Origin: Salinimicrobium tongyeongense | GTDB lineage: Bacteria > Bacteroidota > Bacteroidia > Flavobacteriales > Flavobacteriaceae | Assembly: GCF_026109735.1 (NCBI RefSeq) | Contig: NZ_CP069620.1 | Coordinates: forward strand, 2,232,001 to 2,296,000 | DNA length: 64,000 nucleotides | Reading direction: 5' to 3' | Shown: positions 53,325-63,837 of the stretch, one piece after another | Layout of the letters: each line of letters starts with the position of its first letter | Position numbering within the stretch: the stretch's first letter is position 1 | The notes under the pieces: generated by a model | The model's input: the letters and a program-made list of their open reading frames with translations, nothing else | What the model was told of the DNA's origin: nothing | Database searches by the model: none | Made by a program: the position numbers and the translations under genes

Positions 53325-53936
53325 ATGTCTGGGTTAATAGGAAAAAAGATTGGCATGACCAGCATTTTTGACGAGAATGGAAAAAACATTCCATGTACCG
53401 TTATTGAGGCTGGGCCATGTGTGATTACCCAAGTCAGAACCAAAGAGGTTGACGGGTACGAGGCTCTTCAGCTTGGTTTCGATGACAAAAAGACTGCTAA
53501 TAAGGCTGCCGAAGGGCACGCTAAAAAAGCCGGAACCGCAGCAATGCGCAAAGTCGTTGAATTCAAGGGATTTGAAGGAGAGCACAAATTAGGTGATACT
53601 ATCACTGTAGAACAATTTGTTGAAGGAGAATTTGTGGACGTTTCCGGTGTTTCTAAAGGAAAGGGTTTTCAAGGGGTTGTAAAGCGTCACGGTTTTGGTG
53701 GGGTTGGACAATCTACTCACGGTCAACATAACAGACTAAGAGCTCCCGGTTCTATTGGTGCTGCATCATACCCTGCGAGAGTATTCAAAGGAATGAGAAT
53801 GGCCGGAAGAATGGGTGGTGAAAAAGTAAAAGTAGAAAACCTGAGAGTTTTGAAAGTTATAGCCGATAAAAACTTGCTTGTTGTGAGTGGAGCTGTTCCT
53901 GGACATAAGAACTCTTACGTAATCATTGAGAAGTAA
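53325..53936 (+). CDS. rplC: 50S ribosomal protein L3
   Basis: A 203-residue L3, which binds the 23S 3' domain and reaches the peptidyl-transferase centre through the loop [25 protein letters not shown] near 122-146. N-terminal [13 protein letters not shown] is typical. First gene after the structured gap; its stop overlaps the rplD ATG by one base. Confidence 0.99.
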   Translation: MSGLIGKKIGMTSIFDENGKNIPCTVIEAGPCVITQVRTKEVDGYEALQLGFDDKKTANKAAEGHAKKAGTAAMRKVVEFKGFEGEHKLGDTITVEQFVEGEFVDVSGVSKGKGFQGVVKRHGFGGVGQSTHGQHNRLRAPGSIGAASYPARVFKGMRMAGRMGGEKVKVENLRVLKVIADKNLLVVSGAVPGHKNSYVIIEK

Positions 53937-54565
53937 TGGAAGTAGCAGTTTTAGATATAAAAGGAAAAGAAACAGGAAGAAAGGCAAACCTTTCTGATGC
54001 TGTTTTTGCAGTAGAGCCTAACAACCATGCTGTATATCTTGATGTGAAGCAGTATTTGGCCAACCAACGCCAGGGTACTCATAAGGCAAAAGAGCGTGCG
54101 GAAATTGCAGGTTCTACCCGTAAAATCAAGAAACAAAAAGGAACTGGTACTGCTCGTGCAGGAAGTATAAAATCTCCTGTATTTAAAGGTGGAGGTAGAG
54201 TTTTTGGTCCAAGACCAAGAAACTATTCTTTTAAATTGAATAAAGGCTTGAAAAGACTGGCGAGAAAATCTGCTTTGTCTATGAAGGCAAATGATAACTC
54301 CATTATAGTAGTAGAAGATTTTTCTTTTGATACTCCAAAGACTAAAAACTTTATTGATGTTTTAAAGGCTTTAGGGTTGGAAGGTAAAAAATCTTTGATA
54401 GTGTTGGGTGACTCGAATAAAAACGTATATTTGTCGTCACGCAATTTAAAGGCCTCCGAAGTTATAAGTGCTTCAGAATTAAGCACTTATAAAATATTAA
54501 ACGCAAATAATCTTGTGTTTTTAGAGGGGTCTCTAGAAGGAATTGAGTCGAATTTAAGTAAATAA
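53936..54565 (+). CDS. rplD: 50S ribosomal protein L4
   Basis: A 209-residue L4 with the exit-tunnel loop [23 protein letters not shown] near 63-85. In several bacteria L4 represses its own operon by binding the leader; the upstream hairpins at 53174-53285 are a possible target here, by inference only. Confidence 0.99.
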   Translation: MEVAVLDIKGKETGRKANLSDAVFAVEPNNHAVYLDVKQYLANQRQGTHKAKERAEIAGSTRKIKKQKGTGTARAGSIKSPVFKGGGRVFGPRPRNYSFKLNKGLKRLARKSALSMKANDNSIIVVEDFSFDTPKTKNFIDVLKALGLEGKKSLIVLGDSNKNVYLSSRNLKASEVISASELSTYKILNANNLVFLEGSLEGIESNLSK

Positions 54566-54570
54566 GCATT

Positions 54571-54861
54571 ATGAGTATCTTAATAAAACCTATTATTACA
54601 GAGAAAGCTACATCAGATAGCGAGCTTAACAATAAGTACGCTTTTGTAGTTGATAATAAGGCGAATAAGATTGAAATTAAAGACGCAGTTGAGTCTGCTT
54701 ATGGTGTTTCAGTTACTAAAGTTCGTACTATTAATGTCCGTCCAGACAGAAAAACCCGTTACACAAAGACGGGTGTTGTCACTGGTAAAACCAGTGCTTA
54801 TAAGAAAGCATTAGTACAGGTGGCGGAAGGTGAAACTATTGATTTGTATAGTAATCTTTAA
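54571..54861 (+). CDS. rplW: 50S ribosomal protein L23
   Basis: A 96-residue L23 beginning MSILIKPIITEKAT, with the extended loop RPDRKTRYTKTGVVTGKTSAYKKA near 58-81. Located at the tunnel exit, where trigger factor and SRP dock. Confidence 0.99.
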   Translation: MSILIKPIITEKATSDSELNNKYAFVVDNKANKIEIKDAVESAYGVSVTKVRTINVRPDRKTRYTKTGVVTGKTSAYKKALVQVAEGETIDLYSNL

Positions 54862-54870
54862 GATTAAAGA

Positions 54871-55698
54871 ATGTCAGTTAGAAAATTAAAACCAGTTACC
54901 CCTGGTCAGCGTTTTAGAGTAGTGAACGGATTTGACGCGATCACTACTGATAAGCCGGAGAAAAGTTTATTGGCTCCGAACAAAAAATCAGGTGGTAGGA
55001 ACAGTCAAGGAAAGATGACCATGCGCTATATTGGTGGTGGTCACAAAAGGCGTTACAGGATCATCGATTTTAAAAGAGATAAGCAGGGGATTCCTGCAAC
55101 TGTTGCTTCTATCGAGTATGATCCAAACAGAACAGCCTTTATCGCCCTATTGAATTATCAGGATGGTGAGAAACGATATATTATTGCTCAAAATGGACTT
55201 CAGGTAGGTCAGAACATTGTTTCTGGTGTGCAGGATGTAGCGCCTGAAATTGGTAATGCTATGCCATTATCTATTGTTCCTTTGGGTACAATTATTTCTT
55301 GTATTGAGCTTAGGCCGGGTCAGGGAGCTGTAATGGCTCGTAGTGCCGGTGCTTTTGCTCAGTTAATGGCAAGAGAAGGGAAATATGCAACCATTAAATT
55401 GCCTTCAGGAGAGATCCGAAGGGTATTGGCTAGCTGTGTTGCAACTATTGGAGCTGTTTCAAACAGTGATCATCAGTTGTTAATTTCAGGTAAAGCTGGT
55501 AGGCATAGATGGTTGGGTAGAAGACCTAGAACAAGACCTGTTGTTATGAACCCTGTAGATCACCCAATGGGTGGTGGTGAAGGGCGTGCTTCAGGAGGTC
55601 ACCCACGTTCTAGAAAGGGATTACCTGCAAAAGGTTACAGAACCCGTTCTAAAACGAAAGCGAGTAATAAATATATTGTAGAACGTAGAAAGAAATAA
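54871..55698 (+). CDS. rplB: 50S ribosomal protein L2
   Basis: A 275-residue L2 with an OB/SH3-fold core and the C-terminal [21 protein letters not shown] segment that reaches the peptidyl-transferase centre, including its conserved His. Co-transcribed with rpsS 6 bases on. Confidence 0.99.
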   Translation: MSVRKLKPVTPGQRFRVVNGFDAITTDKPEKSLLAPNKKSGGRNSQGKMTMRYIGGGHKRRYRIIDFKRDKQGIPATVASIEYDPNRTAFIALLNYQDGEKRYIIAQNGLQVGQNIVSGVQDVAPEIGNAMPLSIVPLGTIISCIELRPGQGAVMARSAGAFAQLMAREGKYATIKLPSGEIRRVLASCVATIGAVSNSDHQLLISGKAGRHRWLGRRPRTRPVVMNPVDHPMGGGEGRASGGHPRSRKGLPAKGYRTRSKTKASNKYIVERRKK

Positions 55699-55704
55699 TA
55701 AGAT

Positions 55705-55983
55705 ATGGCACGTTCATTAAAAAAAGGACCTTACGTTCACTATAAATTGGAGCAAAAAGTTGCTCAGAATACTGAGTCTGGCAAGAAGGCGGTTATAAAG
55801 ACCTGGTCTAGGGCTTCTATGATCACTCCAGATTTTGTAGGGCAAACTATTGCTGTGCACAACGGGCGTCAATTTGTTCCTGTGTACATTACCGAGAACA
55901 TGGTAGGTCATAAATTAGGTGAATTTTCACCAACAAGATCTTTTAGGGGTCATGCTGGTGCTAAGAATAAAGGTAAAAGATAA
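55705..55983 (+). CDS. rpsS: 30S ribosomal protein S19
   Basis: A 92-residue S19 with [10 protein letters not shown] at the start and the [18 protein letters not shown] block near 69-86. Pairs with S13 at the head of the small subunit. Confidence 0.99.
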   Translation: MARSLKKGPYVHYKLEQKVAQNTESGKKAVIKTWSRASMITPDFVGQTIAVHNGRQFVPVYITENMVGHKLGEFSPTRSFRGHAGAKNKGKR

Positions 55984-55991
55984 TTGAAGCT

Positions 55992-56399
55992 ATGGGAGTT
56001 CGTAAAAGAGAAAGAGCAGAGCAAACTAAAGAAGCTAAGAAGCAAATAGCTTTTGCTAAACTAAATAACTGCCCTACTTCGCCAAGGAAAATGCGTCTGG
56101 TAGCAGATCTTGTTCGTGGTGAAAAAGTAGAAAGAGCGCTTCAAATTTTGAAATTCAATTCTAAAGATGCGTCTAAGAGTCTTGAGAAATTGCTTTTATC
56201 TGCAATTGCCAACTGGCAGTCTAAGAATGAAGATGCAAGCATTGAAGATGCAGAATTGTTTGTAAAAGAGATTCGCGTTGACGGAGGTAGTATGTTGAAG
56301 AGACTTCGTCCTGCACCACAGGGTCGCGCACATAGAATTAGAAAACGTTCCAACCATGTTACTTTGGTTCTTGGAGCAAACAATAATACACAAAGCTAG
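55992..56399 (+). CDS. rplV: 50S ribosomal protein L22
   Basis: A 135-residue L22 with [19 protein letters not shown] near 26-44 and the tunnel-lining hairpin [22 protein letters not shown] near 97-118, where macrolide-resistance changes occur in other species; no obvious deletion there. Confidence 0.99.
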   Translation: MGVRKRERAEQTKEAKKQIAFAKLNNCPTSPRKMRLVADLVRGEKVERALQILKFNSKDASKSLEKLLLSAIANWQSKNEDASIEDAELFVKEIRVDGGSMLKRLRPAPQGRAHRIRKRSNHVTLVLGANNNTQS

Positions 56400-56407
56400 T
56401 TAAGAGT

Positions 56408-57130
56408 ATGGGACAGAAAACAAATCCAATCGGGAATCGTCTTGGTATCATTAGAGGATGGGAGTCCAACTGGTACGGAGGAAATGACTACGGCGATAAA
56501 TTGGCCGAAGACGATAAGATTAGAAAATACATCCATGCTCGTCTTTCAAAAGCGAGTGTATCAAGAGTGATTATTGAGCGTACTCTTAAGCTTGTAACCG
56601 TTACTATCACCACAGCCCGTCCTGGTATCATTATTGGTAAAGGCGGCCAGGAGGTAGACAAGCTTAAAGAAGAGCTTAAGAAGATTACCGACAAGGAAGT
56701 TCAAATTAACATCTTTGAGATTAAAAGGCCTGAACTTGATGCTCACTTAGTGGCTTCTAGTGTTGCCAGACAAATTGAGAATCGTATCTCATATCGTCGT
56801 GCAATTAAAATGGCTATTGCGGCTGCAATGAGGATGAATGCTGAAGGGATCAAAGTTGAGATCTCCGGGCGTTTGAACGGGGCAGAAATGGCTCGTTCAG
56901 AATCCTACAAGGATGGAAGAATTCCATTGTCAACATTTAGAGCCGATATTGACTATGCTTTAGTTGAAGCTCATACTACTTATGGTAGATTGGGTGTAAA
57001 AGTGTGGATCATGAAAGGTGAGGTATACGGTAAAAGAGAACTTTCTCCACTTGTTGGCATGGCCAAAAAACAAGGAGGAAAAACCGGAACCGGACGAAGC
57101 GGTGCACCAAAATCGCGTCGTAGAAAGTAA
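56408..57130 (+). CDS. rpsC: 30S ribosomal protein S3
   Basis: A 240-residue S3 with a KH domain ([18 protein letters not shown] near 73-90) and the C-terminal domain ([20 protein letters not shown] near 158). Forms part of the mRNA entry site and helicase. Confidence 0.99.
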   Translation: MGQKTNPIGNRLGIIRGWESNWYGGNDYGDKLAEDDKIRKYIHARLSKASVSRVIIERTLKLVTVTITTARPGIIIGKGGQEVDKLKEELKKITDKEVQINIFEIKRPELDAHLVASSVARQIENRISYRRAIKMAIAAAMRMNAEGIKVEISGRLNGAEMARSESYKDGRIPLSTFRADIDYALVEAHTTYGRLGVKVWIMKGEVYGKRELSPLVGMAKKQGGKTGTGRSGAPKSRRRK

Positions 57131-57149
57131 TTTTTTAAAGTAAAGAAAA

Positions 57150-57569
57150 ATGTTACAGCCTAAAAGAACAAAATATCGCAAAATGCAGAAGGGCCGTATG
57201 AAGGGTGTGTCTCAAAGAGGGCATAGACTTTCAAACGGAACTTTTGGAATCAAGTCATTAGACTCAAATTTTGTGACTGCACGACAAATAGAAGCTGCGC
57301 GTATTGCTGCTACCCGTTATATGAAGAGGGAAGGTTCGCTTTGGATCAAAATATTTCCAGACAAGCCTATTACCAAGAAACCTCTTGAAGTACGTATGGG
57401 TAAAGGTAAAGGAGCCGTTGAATATTGGGCTGCAGTTGTGAAACCCGGAAGAATACTTTTTGAAGTAGGAGGTGTGCCTTTTGATGTTGCTAAAGAGGCT
57501 CTTCGCCTGGCAGCGCAAAAACTTCCTGTAAAAACTAAGTTCATTGTAGCTAGAGATTATCAAGCTTAA
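57150..57569 (+). CDS. rplP: 50S ribosomal protein L16
   Basis: A 139-residue L16 beginning [19 protein letters not shown], with GFIK-type replaced by [20 protein letters not shown] and [12 protein letters not shown] near 81-92. Near the A-site tRNA and the peptidyl-transferase centre. Confidence 0.99.
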   Translation: MLQPKRTKYRKMQKGRMKGVSQRGHRLSNGTFGIKSLDSNFVTARQIEAARIAATRYMKREGSLWIKIFPDKPITKKPLEVRMGKGKGAVEYWAAVVKPGRILFEVGGVPFDVAKEALRLAAQKLPVKTKFIVARDYQA

Positions 57570-57580
57570 TAAGACACGTT

Positions 57581-57772
57581 ATGAAACAATCAGAAGTTAG
57601 AGAATTGTCTGTAGCAGAATTACAGGAAGAACTTGGTAAGTCAAGGAAAGCATATTCCGATCTTAAAATGGCTCACGCAGTATCGCCATTAGAGAACCCA
57701 ATACAGTTAAGAACTGTAAGAAGATCTATAGCGCGTATTGCTACAGAGTTAACTAAAAGAGAACAACAATAA
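57581..57772 (+). CDS. rpmC: 50S ribosomal protein L29
   Basis: A 63-residue, two-helix L29 with [18 protein letters not shown] and [19 protein letters not shown]. Part of the tunnel exit near L23. Confidence 0.98.
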   Translation: MKQSEVRELSVAELQEELGKSRKAYSDLKMAHAVSPLENPIQLRTVRRSIARIATELTKREQQ

Positions 57773-57789
57773 GTGTTATTCTGCTGAAA

Positions 57790-58047
57790 ATGGAAAAAAG
57801 AAACTTAAGAAAAGAACGTATAGGTGTTGTTACCAGTAATAAGATGATGAAATCTATTGTGGTTTCTGAAACTAAAAAAGTAAAGCACCCCATGTATGGA
57901 AAATTCGTTTTAAAAACGAAAAAATATGTGGCGCACGACGAAACAAACGACTGCAACATTGGAGATACTGTAAGGATCATGGAAACTCGTCCTTTAAGTA
58001 AGTCTAAATGCTGGAGATTAGTAGAAATAATTGAAAGAGCGAAGTAA
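57790..58047 (+). CDS. rpsQ: 30S ribosomal protein S17
   Basis: An 85-residue OB-fold S17: [19 protein letters not shown], the [19 protein letters not shown] loop and [22 protein letters not shown]. Confidence 0.99.
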   Translation: MEKRNLRKERIGVVTSNKMMKSIVVSETKKVKHPMYGKFVLKTKKYVAHDETNDCNIGDTVRIMETRPLSKSKCWRLVEIIERAK

Positions 58048-58049
58048 TT

Positions 58050-58418
58050 ATGGTACAACAAGAGTCTAGATTAAGAGTTGCAGACAATACCGGAGCTAAA
58101 GAAGTTTTAGTTATTCGCGTATTGGGCGGTACAAATAGAAGATACGCTTCTGTTGGGGACAAGGTCGTTGTCAGTGTTAAAGAAGCTACACCTAATGGAA
58201 ACGTAAAAAAGGGTGCAGTTTCAACAGCAGTTGTTGTTCGTACCAAAAAAGAAGTGCGCAGACCAGACGGATCTTATATCCGTTTTGATGATAACGCATG
58301 TGTTCTTCTCAACCCTGCAGGGGAAATGAGGGGTACACGTGTTTTTGGGCCTGTAGCACGTGAACTTCGTGATAAGCAATTCATGAAGATTGTATCATTA
58401 GCACCAGAAGTGCTTTAA
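58050..58418 (+). CDS. rplN: 50S ribosomal protein L14
   Basis: A 122-residue L14 starting [18 protein letters not shown], with [29 protein letters not shown] near 79-107. Binding site of ribosome silencing factor RsfS. Starts 3 bases after rpsQ. Confidence 0.99.
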   Translation: MVQQESRLRVADNTGAKEVLVIRVLGGTNRRYASVGDKVVVSVKEATPNGNVKKGAVSTAVVVRTKKEVRRPDGSYIRFDDNACVLLNPAGEMRGTRVFGPVARELRDKQFMKIVSLAPEVL

Positions 58419-58430
58419 TACATATATAAG

Positions 58431-58742
58431 ATGAAAAAGCTTAAAATAAAAACCGGAGATAATGTTCGTGTAACTGCCGGAGACCACAAAGGTCAGGAAG
58501 GTAAAGTACAACAAGTATTTCTGGATAAGAATAAAGCCATTGTGGAAGGTGTGAATATGGTTTCTAAGCATGAGAAGCCAAGTGCATCAAATCCTCAGGG
58601 TGGAATTAAAAAGAAGGAAGCACCTATTCATATTTCCAATCTTTCTTTGATAGACAAAAATGGTGAAACTACCAGGGTTGGATATAGAACGGAGAATGAT
58701 AAGAAAGTAAGGTTTTCCAAAAAATCTAATGAAGTAATTTAG
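58431..58742 (+). CDS. rplX: 50S ribosomal protein L24
   Basis: A 103-residue KOW-domain L24: [22 protein letters not shown], then [19 protein letters not shown] and [10 protein letters not shown]. An early 50S assembly initiator. Confidence 0.99.
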   Translation: MKKLKIKTGDNVRVTAGDHKGQEGKVQQVFLDKNKAIVEGVNMVSKHEKPSASNPQGGIKKKEAPIHISNLSLIDKNGETTRVGYRTENDKKVRFSKKSNEVI

Positions 58743-58744
58743 TT

Positions 58745-59296
58745 ATGGCGTACGTACCAAGACTTAAACAAGAGTATAAAGAGAGAGTTATCTCCTCTCT
58801 TACAGAAGAATTCAGCTACTCCAACGTAATGGAGGTTCCAAAACTACAGAAGATAGTGGTGAGCCGTGGCGTTGGTGCTGCTGTTGCAGACAAGAAACTT
58901 ATTGATCATGCGGTAGATGAATTAACAGCTATCACAGGTCAAAAAGCTGTTGCGACCATTTCTAAAAAAGACGTTGCTTCATTTAAATTGCGTAAAGGGA
59001 TGCCAATTGGTGCTAAAGTTACTTTGCGCGGGGAAAGAATGTATGAATTTTTAGATCGTTTGATCACTTCTGCACTTCCACGTGTACGTGATTTTAACGG
59101 TATCAATGCAACTGGTTTCGACGGAAGGGGAAATTATAACCTTGGAGTTACCGAGCAGATCATTTTCCCTGAGATCGATATCGACAAGGTGAATAGGATC
59201 AATGGTATGGATATTACATTTGTAACCAGTGCCAATACCGATAAGGAAGCTAAATCATTGTTAACTGAACTGGGACTCCCTTTTAAAAAGAATTAA
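58745..59296 (+). CDS. rplE: 50S ribosomal protein L5
   Basis: A 183-residue L5 with [14 protein letters not shown], the [27 protein letters not shown] block near 69-95 and [20 protein letters not shown]. Contacts 5S rRNA and the P-site tRNA. Starts 3 bases after rplX. Confidence 0.99.
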   Translation: MAYVPRLKQEYKERVISSLTEEFSYSNVMEVPKLQKIVVSRGVGAAVADKKLIDHAVDELTAITGQKAVATISKKDVASFKLRKGMPIGAKVTLRGERMYEFLDRLITSALPRVRDFNGINATGFDGRGNYNLGVTEQIIFPEIDIDKVNRINGMDITFVTSANTDKEAKSLLTELGLPFKKN

Positions 59297-59298
59297 TT

Positions 59299-59568
59299 AT
59301 GGCTAAAGAATCAATGAAAGCCCGTGAGGTGAAGAGACAGGAATTGGTAGAAAAGTATGCCGAAAAACGCAAGGCTCTTAAAGAGGCGGGCGATTATGAG
59401 GCATTACAGAAATTACCAAAGAACTCCTCTCCTGTGCGTTTACACAACCGTTGTAAGTTAACAGGAAGACCCAGAGGGTATATGAGACAGTTCGGTATTT
59501 CTCGAGTAACTTTCAGGGAGATGGCGAACAACGGATTAATTCCCGGAGTTAAAAAGGCTAGTTGGTAA
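59299..59568 (+). CDS. rpsN: 30S ribosomal protein S14 (zinc-free form)
   Basis: An 89-residue S14 of the long, Cys-poor type: a single Cys in [17 protein letters not shown] and no CxxC pairs, so it does not bind zinc. Downstream, a 65-base gap before rpsH breaks the otherwise tight spacing. Confidence 0.98.
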   Translation: MAKESMKAREVKRQELVEKYAEKRKALKEAGDYEALQKLPKNSSPVRLHNRCKLTGRPRGYMRQFGISRVTFREMANNGLIPGVKKASW

Positions 59569-59578
59569 GAATATAAAT

Positions 59579-59623
59579 TGGGAGAAGGTTCTTGCAGTAT
59601 TGTGTAGAAAACCACTTCCGCAA
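59579..59623 (+). promoter_or_regulatory. Bulged stem in the rpsN-rpsH gap (possible S8 site)
   Basis: GGAGAAGGTT can pair with AACCACTTCC around a 19-base loop, with bulges. It lies just before the S8 start, which is the regulatory protein of the spc operon in Escherichia coli. Pairing is imperfect and the assignment is speculative. Confidence 0.25.
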
Positions 59624-59633
59624 ATTAAAATAG

Positions 59634-60032
59634 ATGAATACAGATCCTATTGCAGATTATTTAACAAGAATTAGAAACGCAGTAGCTGCAAACCACAGAG
59701 TGGTTGAGATCCCTGCTTCTAATCTTAAAAAGGAGATCACCAAAATACTTTTTGATCAGGGGTATATCCTTAGTTACAAATTTGATGATTCTACTGCCCA
59801 GGGCAGCATCAAAATTGCACTTAAGTATGACAAGGTAACTAAAGAGCCTATTATCAAGAAAATTCAACGCATAAGTAAACCTGGTTTACGTAAGTATGCC
59901 GGTGCCAATGAACTTCCTCGTATCCTTAATGGACTTGGAATTGCTATTGTGTCTACTTCTCATGGTGTAATGACCGGGAAGCAGGCTCAGCAGGAAAAAG
60001 TTGGTGGTGAGGTATTGTGCTACGTTTACTAA
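59634..60032 (+). CDS. rpsH: 30S ribosomal protein S8
   Basis: A 132-residue S8: DPIADYLTRIRNAVAANH at the start and the C-terminal GIAIVSTSHGVMTGKQAQQEKVGGEVLCYVY, which binds 16S helix 21. Autoregulator of the spc operon in E. coli. Confidence 0.99.
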   Translation: MNTDPIADYLTRIRNAVAANHRVVEIPASNLKKEITKILFDQGYILSYKFDDSTAQGSIKIALKYDKVTKEPIIKKIQRISKPGLRKYAGANELPRILNGLGIAIVSTSHGVMTGKQAQQEKVGGEVLCYVY

Positions 60033-60051
60033 TATTTAAAGACGAAAAGAA

Positions 60052-60594
60052 ATGTCCAGAATAGGTAAAAGTCCAATCACAATTCCACAAGGTGTTACAG
60101 TAGACATTAAGGACGGAGTTGTTACGGTAAAAGGAAAATTAGGTGAACTAACTCAGGAGTTTTCTGAGATTGATATCACTATTGAAGATGGAGTAATCAC
60201 ATTTGAACGTCCTTCAGAAAAGAAAGATCACAAAGCAAAACACGGTCTTTACCGTGCTTTGATCAATAACATGATCGAAGGTGTTTCTAAGGGTTTCACT
60301 CATGAACTTGAATTAGTAGGTGTTGGGTACCGTGCGTCTAACCAGGGTCAAAAATTGGACCTGGCAGTTGGGTACTCTCATAACATTGTCTTAGATTTGG
60401 CCCCCGAAGTAAAAGTGGAAACAATTTCAGATAAAGGTAAGAACCCTATTGTGAAATTGACTTCACATGACAAGCAATTAGTTGGCCAGGTAGCTGCAAA
60501 GATCAGATCTTTCCGTGCGCCTGAACCTTATAAAGGTAAAGGTATTAAGTTCAAAGGTGAACAGTTACGTAGAAAAGCAGGTAAATCAGCTTAA
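60052..60594 (+). CDS. rplF: 50S ribosomal protein L6
   Basis: A 180-residue, two-repeat L6 starting [15 protein letters not shown], with GVGYRAS and the C-terminal [24 protein letters not shown]. Near the GTPase-factor binding site. Confidence 0.99.
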   Translation: MSRIGKSPITIPQGVTVDIKDGVVTVKGKLGELTQEFSEIDITIEDGVITFERPSEKKDHKAKHGLYRALINNMIEGVSKGFTHELELVGVGYRASNQGQKLDLAVGYSHNIVLDLAPEVKVETISDKGKNPIVKLTSHDKQLVGQVAAKIRSFRAPEPYKGKGIKFKGEQLRRKAGKSA

Positions 60595-60605
60595 TAACTA
60601 AGATT

Positions 60606-60965
60606 ATGGCAGTTTCAAAACAAGATAGAAGAACTAAGATCAAGAAAAGGATCAGAAGAGATATTAGCGGTACTCAGGCTCGTCCAAGACTTTCAGTATT
60701 TAGGAGCAATAAAGAAATTTATGCTCAAATAGTGAATGATGTGGATGGAAAAACTTTGGTATCAGCTTCTTCAAGAGATAAAGAAGTTGCATCAGCAACT
60801 GTAGAGAATAAAATTGAGCAGGCAGCTCTAGTTGGAAAAGCTATTGCTGAAAAAGCTTTAAAAGCCGGGATTGAGACCATCTCTTTTGATAGAGGAGGTT
60901 ATTTGTACCACGGAAGAGTAAAATCATTAGCAGAAGGTGCTCGCGAAGGAGGACTAAAATTCTAA
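60606..60965 (+). CDS. rplR: 50S ribosomal protein L18
   Basis: A 119-residue 5S-rRNA-binding L18: [29 protein letters not shown] near the start and [26 protein letters not shown] at the end. Confidence 0.99.
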   Translation: MAVSKQDRRTKIKKRIRRDISGTQARPRLSVFRSNKEIYAQIVNDVDGKTLVSASSRDKEVASATVENKIEQAALVGKAIAEKALKAGIETISFDRGGYLYHGRVKSLAEGAREGGLKF

Positions 60966-60969
60966 AAGT

Positions 60970-61494
60970 ATGTATCAGGATTATAAAAATGTAGAACTTG
61001 TAAAACCGGGTGGACTTGAATTAAAAGACCGCTTGGTTGGTGTACAACGTGTTACCAAAGTTACAAAAGGTGGTAGGGCTTTTGGCTTTTCTGCTATTGT
61101 GGTTGTAGGTGACGAGAATGGGGTTGTAGGCCAGGGTTTAGGTAAATCTAAAGAAGTAGCCGATGCTATCGCTAAAGCGGTTGAAGACGCTAAGAAAAAC
61201 CTGGTGCGTATTCCTCTTAATAAAGGAACGCTTCCTCACGAGCAAAAAGGTAAATATGGTGGAGCCAGGGTAATGTTATTGCCTGCAGCACCGGGTACCG
61301 GAGTTATTGCTGGTGGTGCTATTCGTGCGGTACTTGAATCTGTTGGGGTTCATGACGTGCTTTCTAAGAACCAGGGGTCTTCAAACCCGCACAACGTGGT
61401 GAAAGCTACTTTTGATGCTTTGCTTCAATTAAGAAGTGCTGAGACTGTTGCCCGTCAACGCGGTATTTCTCTTGAAAAAGTTTTTAAAGGATAA
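60970..61494 (+). CDS. rpsE: 30S ribosomal protein S5
   Basis: A 174-residue S5 with a dsRBD-like N-terminal half ([22 protein letters not shown]) and the C-terminal [23 protein letters not shown] near 130-152. Translational-fidelity protein; starts 4 bases after rplR. Confidence 0.99.
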   Translation: MYQDYKNVELVKPGGLELKDRLVGVQRVTKVTKGGRAFGFSAIVVVGDENGVVGQGLGKSKEVADAIAKAVEDAKKNLVRIPLNKGTLPHEQKGKYGGARVMLLPAAPGTGVIAGGAIRAVLESVGVHDVLSKNQGSSNPHNVVKATFDALLQLRSAETVARQRGISLEKVFKG

Positions 61495-61506
61495 TAACAA
61501 GGAATA

Positions 61507-61689
61507 ATGGGAAAAATAAAAGTTACTCAGGTAAAAAGTGCTATTAAGCGCACTCAAAACCAAAAACGTACTTTGGAAGCACTTGGGCTAAGAAAACTTG
61601 GTCAGGTTGTGGAGCACGAGAATACGCCAAACATCCTTGGTATGGTAAATAAAGTAAATCACTTAGTCTCTGTAGAGGAGACCAAATAA
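61507..61689 (+). CDS. rpmD: 50S ribosomal protein L30
   Basis: A 60-residue short L30: KIKVTQVKSAIKRTQNQKRTLEALGLRK, then ILGMVNKVNHLVSVEE. Length is normal for bacteria. Confidence 0.98.
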   Translation: MGKIKVTQVKSAIKRTQNQKRTLEALGLRKLGQVVEHENTPNILGMVNKVNHLVSVEETK

Positions 61690-61698
61690 GAAACTCAC

Positions 61699-62151
61699 AT
61701 GGATTTAAGTAACTTAAAACCTGCGAAAGGTTCAGTTCAAAGTAACGCAAAGCGAGTTGGGCGTGGTGAAGGATCAGGGAAAGGCGGTACTGCTACCCGT
61801 GGTCACAAAGGTGCCAAATCTCGTTCTGGTTACTCTAGGAAAATAGGATTTGAAGGAGGGCAGATGCCACTTCAAAGACGTGTTCCAAAATTCGGTTTTA
61901 CCAACATTAACCGTAAAGATTATCTGGGGATCAATCTTGATACACTTCAAACTTTGGTTGACGAAGGAAGAATCACCGATACAGTGGATATGAATGTTCT
62001 TATTGAGAACGGATTGGCTGGAAAAAACGAGTTGGTTAAGATATTAGGAAGAGGTGAATTAAAAGCTAAGTTGAAAATATCTGTTCATAAATTTACTGCC
62101 TCAGCAAAGCAGGCTATTGAAGCTGCTGGTGGTGAAGCTGTTACTTTATAA
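61699..62151 (+). CDS. rplO: 50S ribosomal protein L15
   Basis: A 150-residue L15 with the Gly-rich N-terminal extension GRGEGSGKGGTATRGHKGAKSRSG near 23-46 and FEGGQMPLQRRVPKFGF. Followed by secY after 9 bases. Confidence 0.99.
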   Translation: MDLSNLKPAKGSVQSNAKRVGRGEGSGKGGTATRGHKGAKSRSGYSRKIGFEGGQMPLQRRVPKFGFTNINRKDYLGINLDTLQTLVDEGRITDTVDMNVLIENGLAGKNELVKILGRGELKAKLKISVHKFTASAKQAIEAAGGEAVTL

Positions 62152-62160
62152 TAGATAACA

Positions 62161-63498
62161 ATGAAATTCATCAATACATTAAAGAATATCTGGAAAATCG
62201 AGGAGCTAAAAAACAGAATTTTAGTGACCCTCGGTTTGTTGCTGGTGTATCGCTTTGGAGCACAGGTGGTGCTTCCTGGAATTGATGCGTCTCAATTAGC
62301 GAACCTCGCTACTCAAACTGATGGTGGTCTATTAGGGCTGCTTAACGCCTTTACAGGTGGTGCATTTTCTAATGCTTCTGTATTTGCTTTAGGTATTATG
62401 CCCTATATATCGGCATCTATTGTAGTGCAATTGATGGGAATTGCTGTTCCTTATCTTCAAAAACTTCAGAAGGAAGGAGAAAGTGGTCGTAGAAGGATCA
62501 ACCAGATCACAAGATGGTTAACCATTGCTATTACCCTTGTTCAGGGACCAGGTTATATTTATAACCTTTTTGCCACCTTGCCTTCAGGTGCCTTTTTGCT
62601 TGGAAGTACAGTGACCTTTGTTGCTTCTTCGGTAATTATCCTTACTACAGGAACTATTTTTGCAATGTGGCTTGGAGAGAAGATCACAGATAAAGGTATT
62701 GGTAACGGTATCTCCCTTCTTATTATGGTGGGTATTATCGCTACATTGCCACAGGCTTTTATCCAGGAATTCGCTTCCAGAGTATTCGAATCCAATGGAG
62801 GAATGGTTATGATCCTTATTGAACTTGTAATATGGTTCGTGATTATTCTTGCCAGTGTAATGTTGGTGATGGCTGTTAGACAAATCCCCGTGCAGTATGC
62901 AAGAAGAACTGCTACCGGAGGATACGAGAAAAATGTTTTTGGTTCTAGACAATACATTCCATTGAAGCTTAATGCTTCTGGGGTTATGCCAATTATCTTC
63001 GCTCAGGCAATTATGTTCATTCCTGCAGCTGTTGCCGGACTTTCACAGTCTGAAACCGCCCAGGGAGTGACAGCCGCATTTAGCGATATCTTTGGCTTTT
63101 GGTACAATCTTGTGTTCGCGTTGTTAATTATAATTTTTACGTACTTTTACACCGCGATTACGGTACCTACCAATAAAATGGCAGACGATCTTAAAAGAAG
63201 TGGTGGTTTCATACCGGGGATAAGACCTGGAACAGAAACTGCAGAATTTTTAGATCGCATCATGTCGCAAATCACCCTGCCGGGTTCTGTTTTCTTAGCG
63301 CTTATCGCAGTGTTCCCTGCAATTATCGTTTCCCTTTTGGGAGTTCAGGCCGGATGGGCATTGTTCTTTGGAGGAACATCATTGTTAATTATGGTAGGAG
63401 TTGCAATTGATACCATGCAGCAGGTAAATTCATACTTGTTGAACAGGCACTATGATGGTCTTATGAAAACCGGTAAAAACAGAAAAGCAGTAGCATAA
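62161..63498 (+). CDS. secY: Preprotein translocase subunit SecY
   Basis: Pore subunit of the SecYEG channel, 445 residues and about ten membrane helices. Visible blocks: [16 protein letters not shown] near 27-42, [16 protein letters not shown] near 77-92 (plug/TM2b region), [14 protein letters not shown] near 180, and the cytoplasmic loop region [19 protein letters not shown] near 342-360 that contacts SecA and the ribosome. Shares one base with infA. All signal-peptide proteins of the window depend on it. Confidence 0.99.
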   Translation: MKFINTLKNIWKIEELKNRILVTLGLLLVYRFGAQVVLPGIDASQLANLATQTDGGLLGLLNAFTGGAFSNASVFALGIMPYISASIVVQLMGIAVPYLQKLQKEGESGRRRINQITRWLTIAITLVQGPGYIYNLFATLPSGAFLLGSTVTFVASSVIILTTGTIFAMWLGEKITDKGIGNGISLLIMVGIIATLPQAFIQEFASRVFESNGGMVMILIELVIWFVIILASVMLVMAVRQIPVQYARRTATGGYEKNVFGSRQYIPLKLNASGVMPIIFAQAIMFIPAAVAGLSQSETAQGVTAAFSDIFGFWYNLVFALLIIIFTYFYTAITVPTNKMADDLKRSGGFIPGIRPGTETAEFLDRIMSQITLPGSVFLALIAVFPAIIVSLLGVQAGWALFFGGTSLLIMVGVAIDTMQQVNSYLLNRHYDGLMKTGKNRKAVA

Positions 63499-63713
63499 TG
63501 GCAAAACAATCGGCGATAGAACAAGACGGAACGATCATTGAAGCATTGTCAAATGCAATGTTCCGGGTGGAGTTAGAGAACGGTCATGTTGTGACCGCGC
63601 ATATTTCAGGTAAAATGCGAATGCATTACATCAAATTATTGCCTGGTGACAAAGTGAAATTAGAAATGAGCCCGTACGATTTATCTAAGGCTCGAATAAC
63701 TTACAGATACTAA
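63498..63713 (+). CDS. infA: Translation initiation factor IF-1
   Basis: A 71-residue OB-fold IF-1: [28 protein letters not shown], then [37 protein letters not shown]. Its ATG overlaps the secY stop by one base. Confidence 0.99.
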   Translation: MAKQSAIEQDGTIIEALSNAMFRVELENGHVVTAHISGKMRMHYIKLLPGDKVKLEMSPYDLSKARITYRY

Positions 63714-63718
63714 TAACT

Positions 63719-63835
63719 ATGAAAGTTAGAGCATCAATTAAAAAAAGAAGTGCCGAGTGCAAGATTGTGCGAAGAAAAGGCAGACTATACGTGATTAACA
63801 AAAAGAATCCAAAATTTAAACAAAGACAAGGGTAG
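63719..63835 (+). CDS. rpmJ: 50S ribosomal protein L36 (zinc-free form)
   Basis: A 38-residue protein, [20 protein letters not shown] through [17 protein letters not shown], a full match to bacterial L36. The four zinc ligands of the C-plus form are reduced to a single Cys14, so this is the zinc-free version, as is S14. Lies 5 bases after infA and 2 bases before rpsM. Confidence 0.98.
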   Translation: MKVRASIKKRSAECKIVRRKGRLYVINKKNPKFKQRQG

Positions 63836-63837
63836 TT

